From the NCBI RefSeq assembly GCF_000012365.1, contig NC_007650.1:1240001-1304000 (forward strand): DNA of 64,000 nucleotides, given 5' to 3'. The notes under the pieces were generated by a model that made no database searches, was not told the DNA's origin, and saw only the letters and a list, made by a program, of their open reading frames with translations. Shown piece by piece: positions 37,853-46,645 of this stretch. This DNA is from Burkholderia thailandensis E264. Lineage in GTDB: Bacteria; Pseudomonadota; Gammaproteobacteria; Burkholderiales; Burkholderiaceae. Both the position numbers and the translations under genes were made by a program. Position 1 is the stretch's first letter. Each line of letters starts with the position of its first letter.

Positions 37853-38473
37853 TTGGCCTACAAGCTTATCGCCTTCGATTTCGACGGCACGCTCGCGGAT
37901 TCGCTCGCGTGCTTTCTTCTGGCATTGTCCGAATCCGCGCGGCAGCACGGCTTTCGCGCGATCGACGGCGCGTTGCTGCCGCAGGTGCGCGGGATGTCCG
38001 CGCACGAGATCGTCAAGCTGCTCGGCGTGCCGCCGTGGAAAGTGCCGCTCATCGCCGCCGACATGCGGCGGCGGATGCATGCGCGCGCTTCCGACGTGCG
38101 GCTCTTTGCGGGAATCGACGCGACATTGCGCGCGCTCGCGCAGCGCGGCACTCGCATTGCCATCGCGACGTCGAACTCGGAGGCCGTCGTGCGCGCGATC
38201 GCCGGACCCGCGACGTGTGCGCACATCCGGCATTTCAGTTGCGGGATCTCGCTGTTCGGCAAGGCCCGGCGGCTGCGCGCGCTCGCGCACGCAAGCGGCT
38301 TCGCGTGCGCCGACGTGCTGTACGTCGGCGACGAAGTGCGCGACGCACAGGCCGCGGATCGCGCGGGGATTGCATTCAGGGGCGTCGCGTGGGGCTATAC
38401 CGCGCCGGATGCGTTGCAGGCGCATTGCCGGATGCCGTTGATCGAGCGGCCGGAGGAGTTGCTGGCGCTGTAG
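37853..38473 (+). CDS. HAD-superfamily hydrolase, phosphoglycolate phosphatase-like, 206 aa
   Basis: The HAD motifs are complete: FDFDGTLADS (nucleophile Asp), IATSNSE (motif II), the lysine in FGKARRLRAL (motif III) and YVGDEVRDAQAADRAG (motif IV). The cap between them is of the small helical type. The start is a TTG at 37853 preceded by GAGGAAAAC; any earlier start would run through the repeat region and is not protein-like. Members dephosphorylate small metabolites in the cytoplasm. No partner gene adjoins it. Confidence 0.85.
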   Translation: MAYKLIAFDFDGTLADSLACFLLALSESARQHGFRAIDGALLPQVRGMSAHEIVKLLGVPPWKVPLIAADMRRRMHARASDVRLFAGIDATLRALAQRGTRIAIATSNSEAVVRAIAGPATCAHIRHFSCGISLFGKARRLRALAHASGFACADVLYVGDEVRDAQAADRAGIAFRGVAWGYTAPDALQAHCRMPLIERPEELLAL

Positions 38474-38572
38474 CGGCGCTCGCGGCGATGTGGCGAGCTT
38501 CGATGTGTCGGCGTGTCGATGCGGCGAGGCTGGCCGGGCGCGTTGCTTCGCGGGAGACGACCAGCCGGTCGA

Positions 38573-38604
38573 GGCTCGAAATAGGCTCCAAATGGCTCGA
38601 AATA
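38573..38604 (+). repeat. Three short tandem units in the gap after the HAD gene
   Basis: GGCTCGAAATA, GGCTCCAAAT and GGCTCGAAATA follow one another directly. The surrounding gap 38,474-38,931 otherwise holds no supported gene. Confidence 0.6.
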
Positions 38605-38931
38605 GGCCTCAGGCGCGACGGACCAAGCGCGGCGATGGCGTAATCGCGGAAGGGCGCGCGGCCGGGCCGATGCCGCCTGCGTCGTTCGTCGGCGGCGCTG
38701 CGCGCGGCTTTGCAGGCTGAGCGCAGCGGTCTGCCGCTGAACGGCGTGTGACGGCCCGGCGGCGTCGGCCGAGCGCGAGACTCGCGAGGTGCGCGGATCG
38801 CGTCCGGCCGTCGCCGGCGACTCCGCCTGCGCGACGATGTCTGTCGCGCATCTTCGCGCTTCAGGCCGCGCGCGCGTCCGTTCCGCAATCACTGCAGACG
38901 CTCGCCGCGCGCTCGGCCGGCAACGCGCCGC

Positions 38932-40350
38932 TCAGGATTCGTTCGTCGCCACGGTTTTGCGCGGACGGCGCGCACGCGGGGCCGACTTGCGCGGGGCCTT
39001 TGCCGGCGCCGCTTCGGCTGCCGCTTCGGGAGGTGGTTCGCCGGCCGCGTTCGCCTCCGCGGCGACGGCGGGCGACGCGGGCGATGTGTCCGCCGCGCGC
39101 GCCTTGGTCCCCTTGGCCTTTTTCGCCGCGGTCTTGCGAGTGCGCGAGCGCGCGGGGCTCGCCGCCTCGGCTTCCTGCGCTTCGGCCGATTCATCCGTGC
39201 GAGCCGGTTCGCGCGCGGCCCGCTCTTCACGCGGCTCGTGCGCTTCGTGCGCCGGATGCGTATCGCGCGCGGCTTCCGCCGTGCGTTCGCGGCGGAAGTC
39301 GCGCGGCGCGGAGACGTTCGCTTCGGCGATCTCTGCGTCCGCTTCGATGTCGGCGTCCGCGTGAGCTTCCGCGCCCGTCTCGACGATCAGCGGCATCTGC
39401 TCGGGCACGCGCTTCTTCGCGCCGCGACCCTTGCCGTGCGCCTTCTTGCCCGACGGCTTCGCGCCCGCGTGATTGTCGTCGACGGTCGCGGCCGCCTCAG
39501 CCGCGCCGGCGAACTCGACGGCAACCGTCTGGATCGGCCGGAACACGAACGTGCCTGATTTGTCGTCGCGGCCGATTTCGAGCAGCCCGCGCGCCTGCGC
39601 TTCCTCTAGCAGGTTGCCGAACGCGCGGAAGCCGTAGTACGACTCGTTGAAATCCGGCTTGCGGCGCTTGATCGCGCTCTTGAGCACCGACGCCCAGATC
39701 TTGCCGCTCTCGCCGCGCTCGGACGCGAGCGCGTCGAACGTCTCGACGGCGAGCGAGATCGCTTCCGCCTTGCGCGCGTCGCCGTCGTGCCTGCGGTGCC
39801 TGTCGTCGTCGGCCGTGCGCTTCGCGCCCGCTTCGGCCTTGCGCGCGTCGCGCTTGGCGAGCGCGCGCTGCTGCTCGCGGGCGAGGTCGTCGTAGAAGAT
39901 GAATTCGTCGCAGTTCGCGACGAGCAGATCGGACGTCGAGTTCTTCACGCCGACGCCGATCACGCGCTTCGCGTTCTCGCGCAGCTTCGACACGAGCGGC
40001 GAGAAGTCCGAATCGCCGCTGATGATGACGAACGTATCGACGTGCGCCTTCGTGTAGCAGAGATCGAGCGCGTCGACGACGAGCCGGATGTCCGCCGAAT
40101 TCTTGCCGGACTGGCGCACGTGCGGGATTTCGATCAGCTCGAAGCTCGCCTCGTGCATCGCAGCCTTGAACGTCTTGTAGCGATCCCAATCGCAGTACGC
40201 CTTCTTGACGACGATGCTGCCCTTGAGCAGCAGCTTCTCGAGCACGGGCTTGATGTCGAATTTCTCGAACTTCGTGTCGCGCACGCCGAGCGCGATGTTC
40301 TCGAAGTCGCAAAAGAGCGCCATGTTGACGCTGTCCTGGGGTAAGGCCAT
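38932..40350 (-). CDS. NYN-domain (LabA/DUF88-like) protein with OST-HTH-like region, 472 aa
   Basis: The N-terminal ~165 residues are a NYN domain, a PIN-like RNase fold. It has acidic residues in ALFCDFENIALG, IRLVVDALDLCYT and FVIISGDSDFSPLVSKLREN, all at expected positions. After a charged linker, residues ~195-270 (IWASVLKSAIKRRKPDFNESYYGFRAFGNLLEEA) match the OST-HTH/LOTUS type of RNA-binding domain. A long Ala/Glu/Lys-rich tail with KKA and RKT runs ends the protein. The ATG at 40350 follows GGAGACCTC. A role in RNA cleavage or processing is likely. The substrate is unknown. Confidence 0.88.
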   Translation of the reverse strand: MALPQDSVNMALFCDFENIALGVRDTKFEKFDIKPVLEKLLLKGSIVVKKAYCDWDRYKTFKAAMHEASFELIEIPHVRQSGKNSADIRLVVDALDLCYTKAHVDTFVIISGDSDFSPLVSKLRENAKRVIGVGVKNSTSDLLVANCDEFIFYDDLAREQQRALAKRDARKAEAGAKRTADDDRHRRHDGDARKAEAISLAVETFDALASERGESGKIWASVLKSAIKRRKPDFNESYYGFRAFGNLLEEAQARGLLEIGRDDKSGTFVFRPIQTVAVEFAGAAEAAATVDDNHAGAKPSGKKAHGKGRGAKKRVPEQMPLIVETGAEAHADADIEADAEIAEANVSAPRDFRRERTAEAARDTHPAHEAHEPREERAAREPARTDESAEAQEAEAASPARSRTRKTAAKKAKGTKARAADTSPASPAVAAEANAAGEPPPEAAAEAAPAKAPRKSAPRARRPRKTVATNES

Positions 40351-40685
40351 GAGGTCTCCAACCTGAGTGTCGGGTCGATCTTGCGATCGCGAATGGCGCA
40401 CATGATAGCGGGTCGGCGCGTGCGCGCGGAAATCCGCGCACCCGGCGGCGCGCTCGTCGATGCGCTGGTTGATGCGCGCGGGGGCGTGAGCGGTGTCGCG
40501 AACGCGGGGCGAAAGCGGGCGCGCCGCGCCCTCTCTGCGTCGCGCCGATGCGGATTCCCCGCGCGTTCCGCGCGCGCCGAACGCGTGTCCGGCATGGTTC
40601 GGGCGCGTCGCAACGCGTGCCGGGTGCGATGAAGCGGGCCGCCGCCCGCGCGTTGGGCGCGCGATTCGCGCGAATGCGCCGCGGC

Positions 40686-41195
40686 TCAAATCGGAAAGCT
40701 CGTCGTCGACAGAATCTCCTTCAGCACGACGAACGTGCGGATCTGCCGCACGCCGGGCAGGTACAGCAACTGCTCGGCGTGCAGCCGGTTGAACGTATCG
40801 CTGTCGCGCGTGCGGATCAGCATGATGTAGTCGAACTCGCCCGTCACGACGTGGCATTCCATGCAGCCCGACACCTTCTGCGCGGCCTGCTCGAACGCGC
40901 CGAACGAGTCGGGCGTCGAGCGGTCGAGCACGACGCCGATCATCACGAGCATTCCCGCGTTCAGCGCCTTCGGCTCGAGCAGCGCGACGATCCCGCGGAT
41001 CAGCCCCATCTCCTTCAGGCGCTCGACGCGGCGCAGGCATGCGGGCGCGCTCAGGTTCACCTTCGCGGCGAGCGCGACGTTCGAGATCGACGCGTCGCGC
41101 TGCAGCATGCGCAGGATCGCGCGATCGACGCGGTCGATGTCCGCGCCCGCCGGTTGCGCGGCGGCCTTCGGTGCGGATTTTTTTGTTGCGCACAT
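40686..41195 (-). CDS. acdR: Lrp/AsnC-family regulator of ACC deaminase, 169 aa
   Basis: An N-terminal helix-turn-helix (DRAILRMLQRDASISNVALAAKVNLSAPACLRRVERL) and a RAM ligand-binding domain (VSGCMECHVVTGEFDYIMLIRTRD) are both present. The gene is divergent from acdS with 192 bases between starts, the standard arrangement in which AcdR activates acdS in response to ACC in proteobacteria. A short Lys/Ala-rich leader precedes the DNA-binding domain. Identification as AcdR relies on family plus location. The A+T-rich intergenic region is where its boxes should be. Confidence 0.88.
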   Translation of the reverse strand: MCATKKSAPKAAAQPAGADIDRVDRAILRMLQRDASISNVALAAKVNLSAPACLRRVERLKEMGLIRGIVALLEPKALNAGMLVMIGVVLDRSTPDSFGAFEQAAQKVSGCMECHVVTGEFDYIMLIRTRDSDTFNRLHAEQLLYLPGVRQIRTFVVLKEILSTTSFPI

Positions 41196-41387
41196 GCTTT
41201 GAGATTCCTAATTTAGTTAAGTCTAATGCTGATGGCAAAACATAAAAATAGGAAATAGGAAGTATATTCGCAACCCTGTTATTCCCGATCGTTTTTAACA
41301 TGAGGCATCGCTGCGGCTGCGATCGAACGGTGCGATGCGCCGTCCGATGCGCCCGCGCGCCCGAACCTTCGACGACAGGAGCGACCG

Positions 41388-42404
41388 ATGAATCTCCAGA
41401 AATTCCCGCGTTATCCGCTGACCTTCGGCCCGACGCCGATCCAGCCGCTCAAGCGGCTCTCCGCGCATCTCGGCGGCAAGGTCGAGCTGTACGCGAAGCG
41501 CGACGACTGCAACAGCGGCCTCGCGTTCGGCGGCAACAAGACGCGCAAGCTCGAATACCTGATCCCGGATGCGCTCGCGCAAGGCTGCGACACGCTCGTG
41601 TCGATCGGCGGCATCCAGTCGAACCAGACGCGCCAGGTCGCGGCGGTGGCCGCGCATCTCGGCATGAAGTGCGTGCTCGTGCAGGAGAACTGGGTCAACT
41701 ATCACGACGCCGTCTACGATCGCGTCGGCAACATCCAGATGTCGCGGATGATGGGCGCCGACGTGCGCCTCGTGCCGGATGGCTTCGACATCGGCTTTCG
41801 CAAGAGCTGGGAGGACGCGCTCGCCGATGTCCGCGCGAGGGGCGGCAAGCCGTATGCGATTCCGGCCGGCTGCTCCGATCATCCGCTCGGCGGCCTCGGC
41901 TTCGTCGGCTTCGCCGAGGAGGTGCGCGCGCAAGAGGCCGAGCTCGGCTTCAAGTTCGATTACGTCGTCGTGTGCTCGGTGACGGGCAGCACGCAGGCCG
42001 GGATGGTCGTCGGGTTCGCGGCGGACGGGCGCGCGGATCGCGTGATCGGCATCGACGCGTCGGCGAAGCCCGCGCAGACGCGCGAGCAGATCCTTCGGAT
42101 CGCGAGGAATACCGCCGATCGCGTCGAGCTCGGCCGCGACATCGCGAGCGGCGACGTCGTGCTCGACGAGCGCTTCGGCGGCCCCGAATACGGGTTGCCG
42201 AACGAGGGCACGCTCGAGGCGATCCGGCTGTGCGCAAAGCTCGAAGGCGTGCTGACCGATCCCGTCTACGAAGGCAAGTCGATGCACGGGATGATCGAGA
42301 AGGTGCGGCTCGGCGAGTTTCCCGCCGGCTCGAAGGTGCTGTACGCGCATCTCGGCGGCGTGCCCGCGCTGAACGCGTACAGCTTCCTGTTTCGCGACGG
42401 CTGA
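41388..42404 (+). CDS. acdS: 1-aminocyclopropane-1-carboxylate deaminase, 338 aa
   Basis: This PLP enzyme converts ACC, the plant ethylene precursor, to 2-oxobutanoate and ammonia. The residues that separate true ACC deaminase from the related D-cysteine desulfhydrase are all in place: the PLP lysine Lys51 (FGGNKTRK), Ser78 (IQSNQTR), Tyr294-Glu295 (DPVYEGKS) and Leu322 (YAHLGG). Length is exactly that of the family. The ATG at 41388 follows ACAGGAGCGACC. It is divergent from acdR. The enzyme can lower ethylene when the bacterium is plant-associated or feed on ACC as a nitrogen source. Confidence 0.97.
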   Translation: MNLQKFPRYPLTFGPTPIQPLKRLSAHLGGKVELYAKRDDCNSGLAFGGNKTRKLEYLIPDALAQGCDTLVSIGGIQSNQTRQVAAVAAHLGMKCVLVQENWVNYHDAVYDRVGNIQMSRMMGADVRLVPDGFDIGFRKSWEDALADVRARGGKPYAIPAGCSDHPLGGLGFVGFAEEVRAQEAELGFKFDYVVVCSVTGSTQAGMVVGFAADGRADRVIGIDASAKPAQTREQILRIARNTADRVELGRDIASGDVVLDERFGGPEYGLPNEGTLEAIRLCAKLEGVLTDPVYEGKSMHGMIEKVRLGEFPAGSKVLYAHLGGVPALNAYSFLFRDG

Positions 42405-42540
42405 TCCGGCGCGCCGGGCAGCCGTGCGTGCTCGCGCCGACGAACGGGGCGGCGCGTTCGCGCGACGGCATGGCGACGGCGCGGGCGCGTCGCCCGTCGT
42501 CGTCCCGATCGACGCGCGGCGCCAGCGCACCCGCTGATCG

Positions 42541-42765
42541 TCCGGGGCGAGCCGCCGGAACCCGACGATCGAGCCGGTGATGGTCAGCAACAACATCGTC
42601 GCGCTGCACAACTTCGAGATCGCGTGCGACGCGATCTCGATCTCCGGCGAGGTCACGGTGCGCTCGCGGCAGGCGCGCGGCGCACTTGCGGGGCGGCCGA
42701 TGCCGATCGCGGGATGGATGCGCGCGCGATCGAATTGAAGACGTTAGTCGGGCGCACGCGGCACG
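42541..42765 (+). pseudogene. Remnant of a LysR-type regulator, C-terminal end, frameshifted
   Basis: Between acdS and the RMF-like gene one frame reads PTIEPVMVSNNIVALHNF and then EIACDAISISGEVTVRSR up to ~42,710. The next frame continues RGMDARAIELKTLVGRT to ~42,765. Joined, they match the end of the ligand domain in a set of LysR-type regulators. The shift lies at about 42,700-42,710. Nothing upstream supplies the DNA-binding part, so this is a decayed fragment. The rest of 42,405-43,057 shows no gene. Confidence 0.6.
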
Positions 42766-43057
42766 AAAGTCGTGCCGCTTCGTGCCGCTCGTTCTCGAAT
42801 CCCGGTGCGCGCGGCTCGCGAGCGATGGCGACGGAGGCGGCCAAGGCGGCGACGCGACGTTTCGCCGATGCGACGGAATGCGCAGGCGGCGCGGCGTGGC
42901 GTGCGAGGCGGGCGTCACGTTACATGTTCCGTAACGTCGGCGCCGTTCACGCGCCGCCGCGTCGCTGCGGCCTTGTCGCGACGGAGCCGGCCGCGCGCAT
43001 TGCGGCTGGCACTCTTATTGCTCCTGAAGGAAAAAGAACCGATTCAGGGAGCTTCAC

Positions 43058-43411
43058 ATGGGATTCGTCGGGGGCGAGCGCCGGCGCGCGCGCATCGCGG
43101 AGTCGAACGAGATCGACGGCGCGACGCTGATCACCAAGGTGGCGTCCGAGCCGCTCGCCGCGCTTGGCGGCGCGCGATCCGAAGCGACGCCGCCGCTCAC
43201 GCTGTACGGCGCATATCGGCAGGGCTTCGCCGACTATCTCGCGGGGCGGCCGAACCCGTACCGGATCGGCAGCCGCCTCGCCGGCATCTGGCACGAAGGG
43301 CACGCGGAGGCCGCGTCGAACGACGCGCTCGATTTCACGGCGCGCGCGCGGACCTGCGGGGGCGCACGCACGGCGGCGAATCCGGTCGCGTTCTTTCGCC
43401 GCCGCCGGTAG
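43058..43411 (+). CDS. RMF-like small protein, 117 aa
   Basis: The ATG at 43058 follows GGAGCTTCAC. The middle of the protein, AYRQGFADYLAGRPNPYRIG and the following SRLAGIWHEGHAEA, has the arrangement of ribosome modulation factor (a helix ending in G-x-x-D-x-x-x-G-R, then NPY, then a second helix with W-x-x-G-x-x-E-A). RMF is a ~55-residue protein that dimerises 70S ribosomes in stationary phase. This one is twice as long, with extra basic ends. A ribosome-hibernation role is possible but not shown. It is a single gene. Confidence 0.65.
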   Translation: MGFVGGERRRARIAESNEIDGATLITKVASEPLAALGGARSEATPPLTLYGAYRQGFADYLAGRPNPYRIGSRLAGIWHEGHAEAASNDALDFTARARTCGGARTAANPVAFFRRRR

Positions 43412-43498
43412 AGCCCGCCCACGCCGCCGACGGACGGCCCCCGGGCGCCGAGCCCGCCGCCTTGCGGCCGATGTCTCGCGGCCGCCGCCGCGCGCCGC

Positions 43499-44140
43499 TC
43501 AGCCGAGCGCGCCGCCTCGCGGCAAGCCGGCGAGCGCGTGCGCGCGCATCACCTTCCGATACCACAGCGTCCACAGCATCAGCGCGCCGTAGATGCCGTA
43601 GCCGACAAACGGCGCGACGACGAGCACGCGCTCGACCGGCCAGTTCCAGACCATCCACGCGCGCAGCAGATTCTCGGCGACGAGGCCGCTGCCCCACACA
43701 AGCGTCATCAGCCGCATCGCCGATACGAACGCCGGCCGCTCGGCCCACAGCGCATCGATTCGCGCGGCGCCGTCGTGCGCCTCGCGCGCGATGGTCGCCC
43801 GCGCGAGATGGAACACGAGCGGCTTGCGCAGTGCGAGCGAGCCGAGGAACGCGACGCCGATCGCGCCCGACGCGAGCGATTCGCGCATCAGCAGCATCCG
43901 CGGGCTGCCGCCCGCGAGCGCGGCGGCGATCGACAGCACGATGCCGAACAGCACGACCGCGGACAGCGCGTCGATCCGCCGGAAGCGCGCGAGCTCGATC
44001 ACGCTCCAGGCGAGCGGCGGCACGGCCGACGCGATCAGGCCGCCCGTCTCGCCCCAATGCGGCGCCGCCGCGCGATAGGCGGCCCAGGGGAGCAGCAGGT
44101 TCACCGTCAGTTCGGCGACGAGGCCGGAGCGTATCTTCAT
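43499..44140 (-). CDS. VC0807-like integral membrane protein, 213 aa
   Basis: A six- to seven-helix membrane protein beginning MKIRSGLVAELTVNLLLPWAAYR, with WGETGGLIASAVPPLAWSVIEL, RKPLVFHLARATI and a C-terminal WYRKVMRAH. This pattern matches the family of unknown function typified by VC0807 and is distantly like intracellular septation proteins. The ATG at 44140 is used because the in-frame extension upstream is Arg/Pro-rich and not membrane-like. It ends next to the RMF-like gene on the opposite strand. Function is unknown. Confidence 0.8.
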   Translation of the reverse strand: MKIRSGLVAELTVNLLLPWAAYRAAAPHWGETGGLIASAVPPLAWSVIELARFRRIDALSAVVLFGIVLSIAAALAGGSPRMLLMRESLASGAIGVAFLGSLALRKPLVFHLARATIAREAHDGAARIDALWAERPAFVSAMRLMTLVWGSGLVAENLLRAWMVWNWPVERVLVVAPFVGYGIYGALMLWTLWYRKVMRAHALAGLPRGGALG

Positions 44141-44317
44141 GGCGGCGACGGGTTTCGTTGGGTCCGGCCGGAACGCGGTCGGCGCGGGCCGGGGGCGCGG
44201 CGTGCGTCCGCTTCGCTTCAAGCACCTATCATGCCGGATTTCGCGAGCGTCGCGCGTCGAGCGGCATGCGAGCGGGCGGTGCGCCGTGCGCCCCGGCGCG
44301 GGCGAAGCCGCTGGCCG

Positions 44318-45709
44318 CTATGTCGGCTTCGCCGTCGCCCGGCGCGTGAAGAAATCGAGCGCGTGCTGGCGCGTCGCGATCGGCGCGACGCTCGCGGCCG
44401 GATCGTTCCCGTCGCGCCGCGACGTGCCGGTCACGAGGCTCTTCTGCAGATCGTTGAGCGGCGCGCTCGGCGGCGGTTGGACGAAGTCCGCCGACGGCGC
44501 GGCGATCGCCGGCAGATCGCCGCGCGGCACGCTGCGCGTGAAAAGCTGCGCGAGCGTCGGCGCGTTCGCGATCCGCGCGCTCTTGAGCATCTTGTCGGGC
44601 GCGATGGCGAGCCAGTCGCGCAGCGTCGCGAGGATCGACGTGTGATCGTACGGGACGTTCGTCGGCGAGCGGAACACAGTGCCCGCTTCGATGTACGGCG
44701 ATACGACGACGGCCGGCACGCGCACGCCGAAGCGATCGAACTCGAATGTCTCGTCGCCGGGGTTGCTCGCCGCGTCGGGCGGCGTCGCGTTCGCGGGCGG
44801 CAGCACGTGATCGAAGCAGCCGCCGTGCTCGTCGTAAGTGACGACGAGCAGCGTGCGCGGCCAGCCGGGCGACGTGCTGATCGCCGTCCAGATATCGTGC
44901 AGGAACTTGTCGCCCGCGAGCACGTCGTGCGGCGGATGCTGGTCGTTCGGCTCGAACAGGAAGCTCGGCTCGACGAACGCGTACCGCGGGAGCGCGTCGT
45001 TCTTGCACGCGGCGACGAAATCCGGGAAGCGCTCGAAGTTGTCGGCGTACTTGTCGTTCCACAGCGACGGAAACATCGTGTGCGTGAGCGACGGCGTGAC
45101 GGCCGTGTCGCTGTACACGGCCCAGCTCGCGCCGATCGACGACAGCACGTCGAAGATCGTCGGCACGTCCCATTCGAGCGGATCGGGGATCGCGCCGTTG
45201 TTCACGTGCCCGTTCGACGTGCCCGCGTGCGCGAACGCGCGGTTCGGCCAGGTCTGGCTCGGCACCGACGCGAACCACGCGTCGGACACCGCGTACGCGC
45301 GCGCGAGCGCCGTGAGCGTCGGCAGTTGCGCGACGCTGTGGCATTGCATCACGTGGCCCGGGTCGGATGTCCGCGTCGTCTCGTAATTGACGACGAAGCC
45401 CTGCATCGGCGGCCACGGGTTGCCTGCACCGCCCGGGCCGAGGATCTGGCTCGTCACGTTGACGAAGGTTTCCTGCGGATCGGGGATCACGTTGTTCGTC
45501 GCCTCGCGCGTGACGGCGATCGTCTTGCCCGCCCTCGACGGATTCGACATGTCGGGCTTCAGGCCGTCGAACTGCGGCGAGCCGCGCGCGGGCAGCACGT
45601 GCGCGGGCTGCGTGCCGGGCGGGTAGAGCCAGCCGAGCATCGTGTCGAACGAGCGGTTCTCGAACATCACGACGACGATGTGCTCGACGTTTTCGAGGAT
45701 CTTCGCCAC
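44318..45709 (-). CDS. Phosphoesterase family (phospholipase C / acid phosphatase, PF04185), 463 aa
   Basis: The family start is clear: HIVVVMFENRSFDTMLGWLYP. The later catalytic blocks are QTWPNRAFAHAGTSNGHVNNG, LLVVTYDEHGGCFDHVLPP and YDHTSILATLRDWLAI. It lacks the Tat signal and the C-terminal repeats of the large haemolytic phospholipases C, so it belongs to the shorter acid-phosphatase-like branch and may stay in the cytoplasm unless exported otherwise. The start is a GTG at 45709 with AAGGAGA upstream. No partner gene adjoins it. 45,767-46,130 holds no supported gene. Confidence 0.88.
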   Translation of the reverse strand: MAKILENVEHIVVVMFENRSFDTMLGWLYPPGTQPAHVLPARGSPQFDGLKPDMSNPSRAGKTIAVTREATNNVIPDPQETFVNVTSQILGPGGAGNPWPPMQGFVVNYETTRTSDPGHVMQCHSVAQLPTLTALARAYAVSDAWFASVPSQTWPNRAFAHAGTSNGHVNNGAIPDPLEWDVPTIFDVLSSIGASWAVYSDTAVTPSLTHTMFPSLWNDKYADNFERFPDFVAACKNDALPRYAFVEPSFLFEPNDQHPPHDVLAGDKFLHDIWTAISTSPGWPRTLLVVTYDEHGGCFDHVLPPANATPPDAASNPGDETFEFDRFGVRVPAVVVSPYIEAGTVFRSPTNVPYDHTSILATLRDWLAIAPDKMLKSARIANAPTLAQLFTRSVPRGDLPAIAAPSADFVQPPPSAPLNDLQKSLVTGTSRRDGNDPAASVAPIATRQHALDFFTRRATAKPT

Positions 45710-46130
45710 GATCTTCTCCTTTTTATGCGCGGGCGGCGTCGCCGGGCGGCGCGCGCGGCGGCCCACGTCGCGGCGTCGGTCCGGGGCGGTGCGCGCCTGC
45801 GTGCTTCCGAGCGCAGCGGATGGATTAGGTATATCCGATATTCCGGGAAAAACAAGGCGGCGCGGCCGGCGTTCCAGCGACGCGGCGCGCTGGGGGATGG
45901 GCGCGGGCCGGGGCGGTTTCGATCATCGCCGCGAATTCATCTCCCGGAGCGCTATTCGCGCCGCCGCCCATGAAGACCGATTCGTTACGCCGATAGCCGC
46001 GCTGATGCCGCAGATGCCGCTGCCGATGGCGGCGGATCGCGGCGCGATCCGCGCGGTGCGTGAACGAACGGGCGCCGCCGGATGCGCGTGCGGGTTCGGT
46101 CGTCATGCGCAAGCGGGGCGCAACGCGCGC

Positions 46131-46472
46131 CTACCGCTGCCCATGCCGCAGCCGCGCGATCGCCTGCCACGCGCAGCCGGCCGTCGTGCCCGCGATGCCG
46201 AGCATCACGACGAGCACGCCGAGCCCGAAGCCGGGCGGCATCTCGCCGGAATTCGGCGCGGACGGCTTCGCGAGCAGCGCGCACGCGGTGCCGCCCGCGA
46301 TCAGCGCCGCGCACGCGAGCCAGTAAGCGCGGCCGCGCGACCGGGCGAGCGCGCCGCGCAGCGACCAGCCGAGGCCGAACAGATACAGCAGCGCGAGCGT
46401 GCCGAGCGCGGCCCATTCGGCGAAAGTCGTCGCGCCGGCGGCGAGCGCGGCGGGCGTGGCGGGGGCGATCAT
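46131..46472 (-). CDS. Small membrane protein, 113 aa
   Basis: Three hydrophobic segments are visible (about residues 18-38, 48-66 and 82-104) separated by short basic loops (RGALARSRGRAYW) and one polar loop (KPSAPNSGEMPPG). The ATG at 46472 has GAGGTG upstream. No family is recognised. It is oriented away from the hydrolase gene at 46646, with which it shares a 170-bp intergenic region. Confidence 0.6.
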   Translation of the reverse strand: MIAPATPAALAAGATTFAEWAALGTLALLYLFGLGWSLRGALARSRGRAYWLACAALIAGGTACALLAKPSAPNSGEMPPGFGLGVLVVMLGIAGTTAGCAWQAIARLRHGQR

Positions 46473-46645
46473 CGGAGCGGCACCTCTTTGGCGGGCGGGG
46501 AAATCGGGGGCGACCGGCTATCTTAGCGAATCGCGCCGAGCGCGCGCAGGTCGCGCGCTTTGCCCCTGCCCGGCGGGGGGCTACGTCGGCGCAATCGCCG
46601 CAGCCTGTCTAGAATCGACGCTTTCCGACGACGAGGAGCCGCACG

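Noticed and set aside
38748..39650. Plus-strand frame of about 300 codons after the HAD gene.
   Set aside because: Arg/Pro/Ser-rich with no motif, and mostly antisense to the tail of the NYN protein.
45825..46112. Frames in the gap between the phosphoesterase and the small membrane protein.
   Set aside because: No protein-like composition, no start signals, and no recognisable motif on either strand.
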